Shown piece after piece: positions 9,922-20,580 of a DNA stretch of 33,121 nt; within the stretch, counting starts at the first letter, position 1; every line of letters begins with the position of its first letter. The stretch spans positions 1 to 33,121 of the forward strand of contig REDB01000145.1 of the NCBI GenBank assembly GCA_007693685.1, in the 5' to 3' direction. The translations under genes were made by a program, and so were the position numbers. The notes below the pieces were generated by a model. The model saw only the letters and a list, made by a program, of their open reading frames with translations, was not told where the DNA came from and made no database searches. The DNA is from Oceanospirillales bacterium (GTDB lineage: Bacteria; Pseudomonadota; Gammaproteobacteria; Pseudomonadales; Balneatricaceae).

Positions 9922-11607
9922 TTATCGACCATCTTTTTCCATCTGAGCCTTAATCAAATCACCTATAGTCGTAGGGCCAGCTGGCTCTGCAGGTGCTTGC
10001 TCTTTCACTGCTTTGATGGCTTCTTTTTCAACTTGTTCTGTTAGCTGTTTTACTGATAAGTTCACAGTACGATTCCGACGATCCAAGCTAACGATCACAG
10101 CTTCAACTTCAGTTCCTTCCGGATAAAGTGAAGCTAAATTCTCAACTCGATCACGAGAAACTTCAGAAACCTTCAGAATTCCTTCAACACCTTCTGCCAG
10201 TGAAACTATGACCTGTTTATCATCACTGCTCAGAACTTGTCCGTTAACTTTAGCACCTTTTGGATGATTTTCAGCAAAACTTGCAAAAGGATCTGTATCT
10301 ACTTGCTTGATACCCAACGCGATTCTTTCACGCTCTGGATCAACAGATAATACGACGGCCTCAACTTCTTGACCTTTTGTATAGGTTTTAACAGCTTGTT
10401 CACCCGGCTCTTCCCAAGATAGATCAGATAAGTGAACTAAGCCATCGATACCACCGTCAAGACCGATGAAAATACCAAAATCGGTAATCGACTTGATGAC
10501 ACCAGAAACTTTATCGCCTTTGTTACTATTTTTAGCAAAGGCTTCCCAAGGATTTTCTCTGCACTGTTTCATGCCAAGGGAAATACGACGACGCTGCTGA
10601 TCGATATCTAGAATAACCACATCGACTTCATCGCCCACTTGAACGACTTTAGAAGGATGAATATTGCGGTTTGTCCAGTCCATTTCAGATACATGAACTA
10701 AACCTTCAACACCTTCACCTATTTCGGCAAAGCAGCCATAGTCAGTTAGGTTAGTGACACGAGCACGTACCTTATCACCGACTTTGCTTTGACTGGTTAG
10801 CTGATTCCACGGATCAGATTGCAACTGTTTCAGACCCAGTGAAACTCGACTTCTCTCTTTATCAAACTTAAGAACTTTTACATCGATCTCTTGACCAATG
10901 GTTAGCAATTCGCTTGGGTGCTTAACACGCTTCCAAGCCATATCGGTAATATGCAATAAACCATCGATACCACCCAGCTCAATAAAGGCACCGTAATCGG
11001 TCAGGTTCTTCACCACACCCTTAATGACCAATCCTTCTTCCATATTTTCAAGCAGCTTTTCACGCTCTTCGGTGTAAGCTTCTTCTAAGACGGCACGTCG
11101 GGAAACAACAATGTTGTTGGTACGAGCATCAAGCTTAACCAGCTTAAACTCTAATTCTTGGCCTTCTAAATAGGCTGTATCGCGAATAGGTCTTACATCG
11201 ACTAAGGAACCGGGTAAGAATGCACTGATGCCATTAACATCGACCGTGAGACCACCACGAACCTTACCAGTAATGTATCCAGTCACGGTTTCGCTGGCTT
11301 CGTAAGCTTTCTCCAGCACACCCCAAGATTCTGCACGTTTGGCTTTTTCTCGTGAGAGTACGGTAGTGCCGAAACCATCTTCCATGGCTTCTAGGGAAAC
11401 CTTAACTTCATCACCTACGGCAACTGTTAATACACCTTTGTCGTCCTTAAACTGCTCGAGTGGAATAACGCCTTCCGACTTAAGACCTGCATGAACGATT
11501 ACGAAATCATTTTCTATTGCTACGACAGTTCCCGTAACAATTGATCCTGGGGCCATTTCAAGCTCTAGTAAACTCTCTTCAAATAGCTCAGCGAAACTCT
11601 CACTCAT
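9922..11607 (-). CDS. rpsA: 30S ribosomal protein S1
   Basis: Starts [13 protein letters not shown]; six S1 repeats including [23 protein letters not shown]. Confidence 0.98.
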   Translation of the reverse strand: MSESFAELFEESLLELEMAPGSIVTGTVVAIENDFVIVHAGLKSEGVIPLEQFKDDKGVLTVAVGDEVKVSLEAMEDGFGTTVLSREKAKRAESWGVLEKAYEASETVTGYITGKVRGGLTVDVNGISAFLPGSLVDVRPIRDTAYLEGQELEFKLVKLDARTNNIVVSRRAVLEEAYTEEREKLLENMEEGLVIKGVVKNLTDYGAFIELGGIDGLLHITDMAWKRVKHPSELLTIGQEIDVKVLKFDKERSRVSLGLKQLQSDPWNQLTSQSKVGDKVRARVTNLTDYGCFAEIGEGVEGLVHVSEMDWTNRNIHPSKVVQVGDEVDVVILDIDQQRRRISLGMKQCRENPWEAFAKNSNKGDKVSGVIKSITDFGIFIGLDGGIDGLVHLSDLSWEEPGEQAVKTYTKGQEVEAVVLSVDPERERIALGIKQVDTDPFASFAENHPKGAKVNGQVLSSDDKQVIVSLAEGVEGILKVSEVSRDRVENLASLYPEGTEVEAVIVSLDRRNRTVNLSVKQLTEQVEKEAIKAVKEQAPAEPAGPTTIGDLIKAQMEKDGR

Positions 11608-11633
11608 TACCCGCACCCTCAGTGTAAAACTGC

Positions 11634-12323
11634 CTATCGCAGCCCTTTATGTTTTGCTTCATCCAGCACCACCTCTAGCACCTCCTCAATTGTCATTTGG
11701 GTGGTGTCCAGAATCACCGCATCAGGCGCCGGTTTCAATGGCGAGATAGTGCGATTCATATCTCGCTCATCTCGCGCTTTTATATCCGAAAGGATATCTT
11801 CAAGGCTAGCACTCACTCCTTTGCTAATCAACTGCTTATAACGTCGACTTGCACGTTCTTCTGCGCTAGCGTCTAAATAAATCTTTAATCGAGCTTCTGG
11901 AAACACGACAGTCCCCATATCTCGACCATCTGCAATCAGCCCCGGAGTAGCTGCAAAGTCCCGCTGTCTCTGCAATAGAGCCTGACGAACAGTCGGCATT
12001 GATGCCACCACTGAAGCGTCCGAACCGATTTTTTCGGCACGAATCGCATCGGTAACTTCTTCACCTTCTAATACTATTTTTATCTCTGTAGTATGGCTTG
12101 CAAGGAACTGAACGTCCAAATGTGCAGCTACAACTTTTATCGACTCTTCATCTTCCATCGAAATTCCATGATGGTGAGCAGCTAGTGCAGTCAACCGATA
12201 AAGCGCTCCGCTATCTAATAAATGCCAATCCATTTGCTGTGCCAAACGTTGGCAGATAGTCCCCTTTCCTGAACCACTGGGGCCGTCTACAGTGATAATA
12301 GGTATTAACTCTGTGGTGGGCAT
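11634..12323 (-). CDS. cmk: Cytidylate kinase
   Basis: [44 protein letters not shown]. Confidence 0.97.
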   Translation of the reverse strand: MPTTELIPIITVDGPSGSGKGTICQRLAQQMDWHLLDSGALYRLTALAAHHHGISMEDEESIKVVAAHLDVQFLASHTTEIKIVLEGEEVTDAIRAEKIGSDASVVASMPTVRQALLQRQRDFAATPGLIADGRDMGTVVFPEARLKIYLDASAEERASRRYKQLISKGVSASLEDILSDIKARDERDMNRTISPLKPAPDAVILDTTQMTIEEVLEVVLDEAKHKGLR

Positions 12324-13267
12324 TAACCTGCCTCCTTTTTTTGTAATATTTTAGCTTCCTTTTGCACGACGGGCTTTAACTCATAGGCAGTTCCCGTTAA
12401 CAGAGTACTAAAATACTCTCGTGCAACTCGTGCTCTGGTGAAAATCCCTAACAGCGTTTGGCTATCGCCTTGATCTATGGCGGCTCTTAATCGCGTTAAA
12501 CCATCTGTAAACTGGTCAATTTGGTCCAAAATGGCGTCTCTATTGGCATGACAGATATCATGCCACATCACAGGATCACTCGCTGCGATTCGCGTAAAGT
12601 CTCGAAAACCTCCAGCAGCATAACGAAAAATATCCTTATTTTGCTCTTCATGAGCCAAGGTATCGACTAATGAAAACGCCAATATGTGCGGTAAATGACT
12701 GGTTGCTGCTAACACTTCATCATGACGTTCTGGTGACATTTCTAGGACGTCAGCGCCTAGCGCTTCCCATAAAGATGCCACTATCTTTACAGCATCAACA
12801 GGAGTGGTCTGAAGTGGCGTCAATATAACTTTATGACGCTCGAACAAATCGTGATTAGCTGCCGTCACTCCACTTTTTTCTGCGCCTGCAATAGGATGCC
12901 CTGGAACAAAATTATGTGGAAGAGCACCAAAAACACGGTTAGCCGCTTCGATAATGCTCATTTTAGTGCTACCAACATCACTAATAATGGCCGTCGGCTT
13001 TATCACTTTAAAAATTTCTGCCAATAACGACTCTGTCGCCTTAACTGGAACGGCTAGCATGATCAGATCGGCTTCGGCAGCTGCACTTCGCAAGTCTGTG
13101 TTATATTCATCAATAACATTCAACTCGACGCCCAGCTGACACTCCTGTTCGTTGATATCATACCCAACAACCGTATTTGCTAAAGATCGACTTTTTATTC
13201 CACTCGCAAAAGAGCCACCTATCAGGCCTAGACCTACTACCAATACTCGATCTAGTTTCTGTATCAC
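12323..13267 (-). CDS. tyrA: Prephenate dehydrogenase / cyclohexadienyl dehydrogenase (TyrA, no AroA domain)
   Basis: VLVVGLGLIGGSFA, PGHPIAGAEKSGV, ATSHLPHILAF; likely GTG start at 13267 overlapping the hisC stop (GTGA); stop overlaps cmk ATG (TAATG). Confidence 0.93.
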   Translation of the reverse strand: MIQKLDRVLVVGLGLIGGSFASGIKSRSLANTVVGYDINEQECQLGVELNVIDEYNTDLRSAAAEADLIMLAVPVKATESLLAEIFKVIKPTAIISDVGSTKMSIIEAANRVFGALPHNFVPGHPIAGAEKSGVTAANHDLFERHKVILTPLQTTPVDAVKIVASLWEALGADVLEMSPERHDEVLAATSHLPHILAFSLVDTLAHEEQNKDIFRYAAGGFRDFTRIAASDPVMWHDICHANRDAILDQIDQFTDGLTRLRAAIDQGDSQTLLGIFTRARVAREYFSTLLTGTAYELKPVVQKEAKILQKKEAG

Positions 13268-14364
13268 AAGCACACCTTTTCTAATGCTGCTAGAAATTGT
13301 TGATTTTCTACCTGAGTGCCAATACTAATTCTTAGGTGATTAGGCAAACCATAAACAGCCAATGGCCTGACAATCACTCCTTGATGAAGCAAAGCTTGAT
13401 AGATAGGCTGAGCATCTTGTTTCATATCCAAGGTAATAAAATTGGCAGCAGAGGGTATAAATTCCAAGTTAAGAGCATTAAAGCCATCTACTAATTGTTG
13501 GTAGCCTTCTTTATTAACTTGGACCGTTTGCTGCAAATAATCGACATCAGCCAAAGCCGTCACTGCAGCGGCTTGCGCCAAACTACTGACATTGAATGGC
13601 TGACGAACACGATTGAGTAAATTGGTAATCTGAGAATTAGCAACTGCAAAGCCCACTCGCAATGCCGCTAACCCATAAGCTTTTGAAAAGGTACGCGTCA
13701 CGACTAGATTGCTGCACTCTTCAAGATAATCCAACCCGTTCGGAGTATCAGTATCTTCAGCAAACTCTGTGTAAGCTTCATCTAACACCACAATGATGGA
13801 TTTGGGTACTCGAGACATGAAAGCTTCAAACTCAGCTTTTGAAAAGCAGGTTCCGGTGGGATTGTTCGGGTTAGCCAAGAAAATAACGCGGGTCTTATCG
13901 TTAATGGCATCTGCGATTGCCGTTAAATCATGTCCATAAGCTTTAGCTGGAACAGCAATACCCTTTGCGCCAGCCGCTTTGGTGACTAGAGGATAAACAA
14001 TAAACGCATATTGCGAATAAAGCGCCTCTGTTCCCTCTCTTAGAAAAGTTCTAGCAACGATTTCCAATAGATCGTTAGAACCATTACCCAGCGTAATCTG
14101 ATCTGAAGAAAGACTAAAACGTTGCGATAACGCATGCTTTAGCTGGAAACCATTACTGTCTGGATAGCGAGTCAATTCAGGCAATGCCTGCTGAATAGCA
14201 CTGATAACCTTAGGTGATGGCCCTAATGGATTCTCATTACTCGCGAGCTTTACAATCTCACGAATACCTAACTCTCGCTCAAGCTCATCCATGGGCTTAC
14301 CCGCTTGATAAGGCTGCAAAGATTGCACACCTGGGTTAGCTAACTGCACATAATCACAGCTCAT
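13264..14364 (-). CDS. hisC: Histidinol-phosphate / aromatic aminotransferase, HisC2 type
   Basis: KLASNENPLGPSPKV, FLANPNNPTGT, VLDEAYTEF, TRTFSKAYGLAALRVGF. Confidence 0.94.
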   Translation of the reverse strand: MSCDYVQLANPGVQSLQPYQAGKPMDELERELGIREIVKLASNENPLGPSPKVISAIQQALPELTRYPDSNGFQLKHALSQRFSLSSDQITLGNGSNDLLEIVARTFLREGTEALYSQYAFIVYPLVTKAAGAKGIAVPAKAYGHDLTAIADAINDKTRVIFLANPNNPTGTCFSKAEFEAFMSRVPKSIIVVLDEAYTEFAEDTDTPNGLDYLEECSNLVVTRTFSKAYGLAALRVGFAVANSQITNLLNRVRQPFNVSSLAQAAAVTALADVDYLQQTVQVNKEGYQQLVDGFNALNLEFIPSAANFITLDMKQDAQPIYQALLHQGVIVRPLAVYGLPNHLRISIGTQVENQQFLAALEKVCL

Positions 14365-14383
14365 GCATCAATTCCTGTAACGA

Positions 14384-15277
14384 TCAGAGAACAGCTCTGG
14401 GATAAGATCCTAGCACTTTTAAAGAATTATTTTCTTGCGGTAATTCCGCTAATGCACCTTTAATCAAATCATCTTCTTGATGACCTTGAAAATCGATATA
14501 GAACAAGGAGTATTGCTGCTTGTCTTGCTGCCAAGTTCGACTTTCAAGACGCGTTAAGCTGATGCCTCGATCTCTAAACACACCCAGCACATCATGGAGA
14601 ACTCCAGGTTGATCAGGAAGCGTCAGTAGAATGGAGGTTTTATCCTGCCCACTCGGTCCTACATACTGTTTACCTAAAACGAGATAACGAGTATCAGCAA
14701 CCAGTGTTTTGTCATCTGAAGGATCTAACTCCAGCTCCACTTCACCACAAATGCGCAAATCATAACGACGGAAAAGATCTAAGGTGTGACTAACCAGTCC
14801 TTCTTGAGTGGATTCAATGGGAGTCACTGCATAATGACAGCGCCCTTCCTCAACTGCTTTAAAAGACTGCTCAGGATCACTCATGGCAACGCCTTTTACG
14901 GAGAAACCAAAATGCTTACGAACGGCCTGTTCAGTATAACCACCTTCAGGACCAGGATAAGCAACCATCATTGGCTGCTCTAGAGCGAGGCAAACTGACA
15001 TTATTTCTCGAAATAAACGTGCCATGTCTTGGTCTGGTAATGGACCTTGATTTCGCTCCATGACACGACGCAAGACTTGTGCTTCACGTTCAGGTCGATA
15101 AAAAACGGCTGGATGTTGATTGCTAAACTGCTGCTTAACCTCTGCTACCTGTTGCGCACAGGTAGCACGCTGATTGATCAGTTGCTGTATCTGTTGATCA
15201 ATAGAGTCAATTTGATTACGCAGCTCTAACAAAGCCGCTTCAGCTTGATCCGTATTAGTCGCTACCGGATTAACCAT
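14384..15277 (-). CDS. pheA: P-protein homologue: chorismate mutase + degenerate/truncated prephenate dehydratase + ACT domain
   Basis: CM region LLELRNQIDSIDQQI...YRPEREAQVLRRVM...ARLFREIMSVCLALEQP; short PDT remnant; ACT region KTSILLTLPDQPGVLHDVLGVFRDRGISLTRLESRT...LKVLGSYPRAV; between serC and hisC. ATG at 15277 preferred over 15307. Confidence 0.92.
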   Translation of the reverse strand: MVNPVATNTDQAEAALLELRNQIDSIDQQIQQLINQRATCAQQVAEVKQQFSNQHPAVFYRPEREAQVLRRVMERNQGPLPDQDMARLFREIMSVCLALEQPMMVAYPGPEGGYTEQAVRKHFGFSVKGVAMSDPEQSFKAVEEGRCHYAVTPIESTQEGLVSHTLDLFRRYDLRICGEVELELDPSDDKTLVADTRYLVLGKQYVGPSGQDKTSILLTLPDQPGVLHDVLGVFRDRGISLTRLESRTWQQDKQQYSLFYIDFQGHQEDDLIKGALAELPQENNSLKVLGSYPRAVL

Positions 15278-16349
15278 AGCGTTTCTCGAAATCAACCATG
15301 AAAGCAATCAATGCATCGACGGCTGCCTCGGGAACAGCATTGTAGATACTGGCACGCATTCCACCTACCGAACGATGTCCCTGAAGATTTAACAATCCAG
15401 CTGCTTCAGCTTCTAATAAGAAGGTTTTCTCTAAGCTTGGATCAGCAAGCGTGAAAGGAATATTCATGATCGAACGACTGTTTTTGGCAATCGGATTGGC
15501 AAAGAATTCGCTTTGATCTATCGCAGAGTAAAGTTTAGACGCCTTACGCTGGTTAAGTTCTGCCATGGCTTCAACACCACCTTGGCGCTTTAACCACTGA
15601 AACACTAAGCCCGACAAATACCAAGCAAAAGTAGGCGGCGTATTATGCATCGACCCGCCCTCAGCTTGAACCTGATAATCATACATGGTCGGTGTTCCAG
15701 CAACCGTTTGACCCAGCAAATCTTCGCGAACAATGACTACTGTCAAGCCAGCAGGGCCAATGTTTTTCTGAGCACCTGCATAGATCAAACCGAAACGGCT
15801 AACATCCATAGGGCGAGACAGAATATCGGATGACATATCAACCACTAGCGGCAGATCTACTTCAGGAATATAGTCAAACTCTACACCACCAATGGTTTCG
15901 TTACTGGTGTAATGCAAGTAAGCTGATTCCGGATTAATCTTGATTTCGCTTTGTTCTGGCGCTCGCATGAACTGATCGGATTCAGTCGACGCTGCAATAT
16001 TTACTTGGCAATATCGCTTCGCTTCAGCAATCGCTTTTTTAGACCAAATTCCTGTATTGACATAGTCAGCAGATGATTTGCCGCGAAGTAAATTCATCGG
16101 CAACATCGCAAATTGACTGGTCGCACCACCTTGTAGAAACAATACTCGATAGTTCTCAGGAATCGACATTAAGTCACGCAAATCCTGCTCTGCTTGCTCA
16201 GCTACCGCAACAAACTCATCACTGCGATGGCTCATCTCCATAATCGACAAGCCTTTACCCTGCCAATCAGCTAAGTTTTGTTGAGCTTCCAGTAATACTT
16301 CATCCGGCAAAGCAGCCGGCCCCGCGCTAAAGTTGAATTTACGTGTCAT
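15270..16349 (-). CDS. serC: Phosphoserine aminotransferase
   Basis: FNFSAGPAALP, IMEMSHRSDEF, YAGAQKNIGPAGLTVVIVR; probable start M10 of the ORF (16349). Confidence 0.97.
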   Translation of the reverse strand: MTRKFNFSAGPAALPDEVLLEAQQNLADWQGKGLSIMEMSHRSDEFVAVAEQAEQDLRDLMSIPENYRVLFLQGGATSQFAMLPMNLLRGKSSADYVNTGIWSKKAIAEAKRYCQVNIAASTESDQFMRAPEQSEIKINPESAYLHYTSNETIGGVEFDYIPEVDLPLVVDMSSDILSRPMDVSRFGLIYAGAQKNIGPAGLTVVIVREDLLGQTVAGTPTMYDYQVQAEGGSMHNTPPTFAWYLSGLVFQWLKRQGGVEAMAELNQRKASKLYSAIDQSEFFANPIAKNSRSIMNIPFTLADPSLEKTFLLEAEAAGLLNLQGHRSVGGMRASIYNAVPEAAVDALIAFMVDFEKRYG

Positions 16350-16406
16350 CTTCTTACTCAATGTAATAGCACACATCTTTTTATTAAAAGATGTGTGCGC
16401 CGATTA

Positions 16407-19004
16407 TTAAGCGTCCAAATCACTGCTGTCAGATGTTGTTGAATCTAGCTCGGAGCTATCTTCAGACTCTTCATCTTCAGGCTCTTCTATACGGGCCAGC
16501 CCAACCAGTTTTTCATCGTCACTCAAACGAATAAGCATGACACCTTGAGTGTTACGACCGAGTACCGAGATCTCATCCGTACGGGTACGTACCAAGGTTC
16601 CACGATTACTGATCAGCATTACACCATCACCGCTGAAGATCTGTACTGCACCTGCTAATGCACCATTACGCTCAGTACACTGCATAGCAATAACACCTTG
16701 ACCACCACGACCACGCAGTGGGAAATCTTCCACAGCCGTTTGTTTACCGTAACCTTTTTCCGATGCAGTTAACACTTTGCTACCGGGTTGCGGAATAATT
16801 AACGAGATAACACTTGATTCTTCAGGCATACGAACACCACGAACACCTCGAGCTGTTCGACCCATTGGACGAACATCCTGCTCGTTAAAGCGAACTGCCT
16901 TTCCTGCACTGGTGACAAGCATGACATCATCATTACCACTGGTAATGGCAGCACCGATTAAGCAATCTCCTTCTAAAATATCTAAGGCGATTAAACCCGT
17001 GCTACGTGGTCGAGCAAAGCTTTGTAAAGGAGTTTTCTTAACCGTACCCTTGGCAGTTGCCATAAAGACATAGCGATCTTCATCAAACTCTTTAACTGGC
17101 AGTATCGTGTTGATGCGTTCACCCTCTTCCAGAGGAAGAATGTTAACCAACGGACGGCCACGTGATGCTCTACTCGCAGGTGGAATTTCATACACTTTGA
17201 GCCAATAGACCTTACCGCGACTCGAGAAGCAAAGTACGGTGTCATGCGTATTCGCAATCAAAAGATGTTCAATGAAATCTTCATCTTTCATCGCGGTCGC
17301 AGATTTACCCTTACCGCCACGACGCTGAGCTTGATAAGCATCCAAAGGCTGAGTTTTCGCATAACCACTGTGTGATATGGTCAATACCATATCCTCTTCA
17401 GTAATTAAGTCAGCAACGGTCAAATCTTGCTGTGAAGCGATAATTTCAGTGCGACGTGGGTTAGCATATTCAGCAACGATAGCCTCCAACTCTTCACGAA
17501 TCACTTCCATCAAACGCTCACGTGAAGAGAGAATAAACAGAAGCTCAGCGATTTTTTCAACCAGACTACGGTATTCAGCAATCAGCTTTTCGTGCTCTAA
17601 ACCGGTTAAACGGTGTAAACGCAGATCCAAAATAGCTTGCGCTTGAACCGGTGACAGATAGTACTGACCTTCACGCAAACCGTATTGAGGTTCAAGATCT
17701 TCGGGGCGGCAGGCATCTTCACCCGCACGCTCCAACATTTCGACCACGTGACCTGGATTCCACGGAGTAGCAATCAGCCTCTCTCTGGCATCTGCAGGGG
17801 TCGGAGAATCTTTGATCAGCTGAATTACGGGATCTATGTTAGCAAGCGCAATGGCCAAACCTTCCAATACATGCCCACGTTCACGCGCTTTACGAAGTTC
17901 GTAGACGGTTCGGCGAGTGACCACTTCACGACGGTGCAGAATAAAGCATTCAAGCATCGTTTTAAGATCAATAATTCGTGGTTGACCATTCACCAAGGCA
18001 ACCATATTGATGCCAAAAACGCTTTGGAGTTGAGTTTGATTAAAGAGATTGTTGATAATTACTTCAGCTACTTCACCACGACGAAGCTCAATGGCAATAC
18101 GCATACCATCTTTATCTGATTCGTCACGAAGCTCGCTAATGCCTTCTATCTTTTTCTCTTTAACCAGTTCAGCGATTTTTTCAATCGTGCGTGCTTTATT
18201 CAACTGATAAGGAATCTCAGTGATCACCAGCATTGGGCGACCATTACGTGGATTCTCTTCTATATGGTGACGCGCACGAACATAAATGCGGCCGCGACCT
18301 GTGCGGTAAGCCTGCAAAATACCTGCGCGACCATTGATAATAGCGCCAGTTGGGAAATCCGGACCAGGAATAAACTCCATCAACTCATCGATGGTTAAAT
18401 CTGGATTTTCGATCAGTGCTAGACAGCCTTTTACTACTTCACCCAAATTATGGGGTGGAATATTGGTTGCCATGCCCACTGCAATACCTGATGAACCATT
18501 AACCAATAGGTTAGGGACTCGTGTTGGTAGAACAGCAGGTATTCTTTCCGTACCATCATAGTTATCGACGAAATCGACGGTTTCTTTGTCCAGATCAGCC
18601 AATAACTCGTGCGCTATTTTAGCCATGCGGATTTCGGTATAACGCATCGCCGCAGCACTATCGCCATCGACGGAACCAAAGTTACCTTGACCATCGACTA
18701 GCGGCGCGCGCATTGAAAAGTCTTGCGCCATCCTAACGATCGTATCGTACACAGCACTATCACCATGTGGGTGATATTTACCGATAACGTCACCTACCAC
18801 ACGGGCAGACTTCTTATAAGGTTTATTCCAGTCGTTACTTAACTCATGCATCGCAAAGAGTACACGACGATGCACAGGCTTAAGACCATCACGTACATCC
18901 GGTAATGCGCGCCCTACAATGACACTCATTGCATAATCGAGGTAGGACTGTTTAAGCTCATCCTCAATATTGACTGGCAGGACTTCTTTAGCTAGATCAC
19001 CCAT
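16407..19004 (-). CDS. gyrA: DNA gyrase subunit A
   Basis: [69 protein letters not shown]; GyrA box QRRGGKG; acidic C-terminal tail. Confidence 0.98.
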   Translation of the reverse strand: MGDLAKEVLPVNIEDELKQSYLDYAMSVIVGRALPDVRDGLKPVHRRVLFAMHELSNDWNKPYKKSARVVGDVIGKYHPHGDSAVYDTIVRMAQDFSMRAPLVDGQGNFGSVDGDSAAAMRYTEIRMAKIAHELLADLDKETVDFVDNYDGTERIPAVLPTRVPNLLVNGSSGIAVGMATNIPPHNLGEVVKGCLALIENPDLTIDELMEFIPGPDFPTGAIINGRAGILQAYRTGRGRIYVRARHHIEENPRNGRPMLVITEIPYQLNKARTIEKIAELVKEKKIEGISELRDESDKDGMRIAIELRRGEVAEVIINNLFNQTQLQSVFGINMVALVNGQPRIIDLKTMLECFILHRREVVTRRTVYELRKARERGHVLEGLAIALANIDPVIQLIKDSPTPADARERLIATPWNPGHVVEMLERAGEDACRPEDLEPQYGLREGQYYLSPVQAQAILDLRLHRLTGLEHEKLIAEYRSLVEKIAELLFILSSRERLMEVIREELEAIVAEYANPRRTEIIASQQDLTVADLITEEDMVLTISHSGYAKTQPLDAYQAQRRGGKGKSATAMKDEDFIEHLLIANTHDTVLCFSSRGKVYWLKVYEIPPASRASRGRPLVNILPLEEGERINTILPVKEFDEDRYVFMATAKGTVKKTPLQSFARPRSTGLIALDILEGDCLIGAAITSGNDDVMLVTSAGKAVRFNEQDVRPMGRTARGVRGVRMPEESSVISLIIPQPGSKVLTASEKGYGKQTAVEDFPLRGRGGQGVIAMQCTERNGALAGAVQIFSGDGVMLISNRGTLVRTRTDEISVLGRNTQGVMLIRLSDDEKLVGLARIEEPEDEESEDSSELDSTTSDSSDLDA

Positions 19005-19152
19005 TCGCTCAGCGTTCCTTGATTCGGTATGCTTACACGCCGACAACACGGCAGTTAATTAGCCGACAATTGTACCATAAACACACGCTGACTCACCTCT
19101 GCTATGAGTGTTAGAATCCACTAGAATTGAATTATTTGGAATTTTATTGACC

Positions 19153-19875
19153 ATGAGCAAGCCAAACACGCTAAATCTTGATCCGGCAGAGATCGCAAAA
19201 TTTGAAGAATTGGCTAGTCGCTGGTGGGATCGCAACAGCGAATTTAAACCGCTGCATGATATTAACCCCCTGCGCGTAGGCTTTATCGACCGTATTGCAC
19301 GCCTTGCAGAAAAAAAAGTGGTGGATATAGGCTGTGGGGGCGGAATCCTATCCGAGTCTATGGCCATTCGCGGCGCTCAAGTAACCGGCATCGATATGGG
19401 TGAAGCACCTCTTAAAGTCGCGAAACTGCATGGATTAGAAAGTGGCGTCAAGGTTGATTATCAACGAATAACGGCTGAAGAGTTTGCAGAATTACATCCA
19501 GAGAGCTTCGATGTTGTCACCTGCATGGAAATGATCGAGCATGTTCCCGACCCTAGCTCAGTGATACGAGCCTGCGCCACTTTAGTCAAACCCGGTGGCT
19601 ACGTATTTCTATCAACCCTAAATCGCAACCCCAAAAGCTATCTATTCGCTATTTTAGGCGCAGAGCGACTATTAAAGCTGGTCCCTCAAGGAACACATGA
19701 CTTTAATAAGTTCGTCAAACCCGCCGAGCTCGCCGGCTGGGTCAGGGATAGCGGACTGACATTAAAAGAGATGACTGGATTAACCTACAACCCACTCACA
19801 CGACAGTACAGACTAGATCCACATGATGTCGATGTGAACTACATGATCGCCACCCAAAAACCGGAGCTTTCATGA
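19153..19875 (+). CDS. ubiG: Ubiquinone biosynthesis O-methyltransferase UbiG
   Basis: [41 protein letters not shown] at 19153 begins [10 protein letters not shown]. Confidence 0.96.
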   Translation: MSKPNTLNLDPAEIAKFEELASRWWDRNSEFKPLHDINPLRVGFIDRIARLAEKKVVDIGCGGGILSESMAIRGAQVTGIDMGEAPLKVAKLHGLESGVKVDYQRITAEEFAELHPESFDVVTCMEMIEHVPDPSSVIRACATLVKPGGYVFLSTLNRNPKSYLFAILGAERLLKLVPQGTHDFNKFVKPAELAGWVRDSGLTLKEMTGLTYNPLTRQYRLDPHDVDVNYMIATQKPELS

Positions 19876-20564
19876 AACAGGTTGATGCGGTTTTATTCGA
19901 TCTTGATGGGGCATTGGTGGATACCGCACCTGACTTTCTTCGCATTTGTAATGAACTACTTATCGAAGAAGGGTATCCAACTATCGACTTTGAAACTCTT
20001 CGCTTGAGCGTTTCTAATGGCGGTCGCGCGGTGATAAAAACTGCGTTTAAGATTGAAGAAGATCACCCTGATTTTGAAAGATTACTAGCAGAGATGCTGA
20101 ATCGCTATGAAGCTAACCCAGCTCAAGACAGTGGCCTTTTTGATCAGTTTGACCAATTACTGCATTGGCTTGAAAGTAGAAATATCCCTTGGGGGGTCGT
20201 CACTAATAAACCTGCTCGATTTACCTACCCCCTAATGCATCAACTTAATCTTTTTGATCGTTGTGCGGTGATTATTTGCCCAGACGATGTCAAAAACAGC
20301 AAGCCTGATCCAGAAGGACTGTTACTAGCTTGTCAAAAAATAGCAAAATCGCCTCACAACTCATTGTATGTTGGTGATCATCAGCGCGATATACAAGCGG
20401 GAAATGCTGCCGGTATGTTCACGCTAGCAGTCACGTTTGGTTACCTTCAGCCTAATGAAGATCCAAGCAAGTGGGGCAGTAACTATATAATTGACAAGCC
20501 AGATGAACTACTTTGCCTTTTAAAATCCTTTACTCAGCCCTACACTGCGCGTGATTTGGGTTAA
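19872..20564 (+). CDS. mupP: HAD phosphatase, MupP/Gph-like (N-acetylmuramate-6-phosphate phosphatase)
   Basis: [47 protein letters not shown]; lies in ubiG-mupP-yciK order; starts ATGA-type overlap with ubiG stop. Confidence 0.82.
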   Translation: MKQVDAVLFDLDGALVDTAPDFLRICNELLIEEGYPTIDFETLRLSVSNGGRAVIKTAFKIEEDHPDFERLLAEMLNRYEANPAQDSGLFDQFDQLLHWLESRNIPWGVVTNKPARFTYPLMHQLNLFDRCAVIICPDDVKNSKPDPEGLLLACQKIAKSPHNSLYVGDHQRDIQAGNAAGMFTLAVTFGYLQPNEDPSKWGSNYIIDKPDELLCLLKSFTQPYTARDLG

Positions 20565-20580
20565 CAGGAGCGATACCATT

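Noticed and set aside
17685-18119. 144-aa + strand ORF antisense to gyrA, and other antisense ORFs (e.g. 2507..2899, 3897..4211, 21803..22066)
   Set aside because: Lie wholly inside strongly conserved genes on the opposite strand, have no recognisable domains, and are best explained as shadow ORFs.
18728-18800. Quinolone-resistance change in GyrA
   Set aside because: The region reads [15 protein letters not shown] with Ser and Asp at the usual resistance positions, i.e. wild type.
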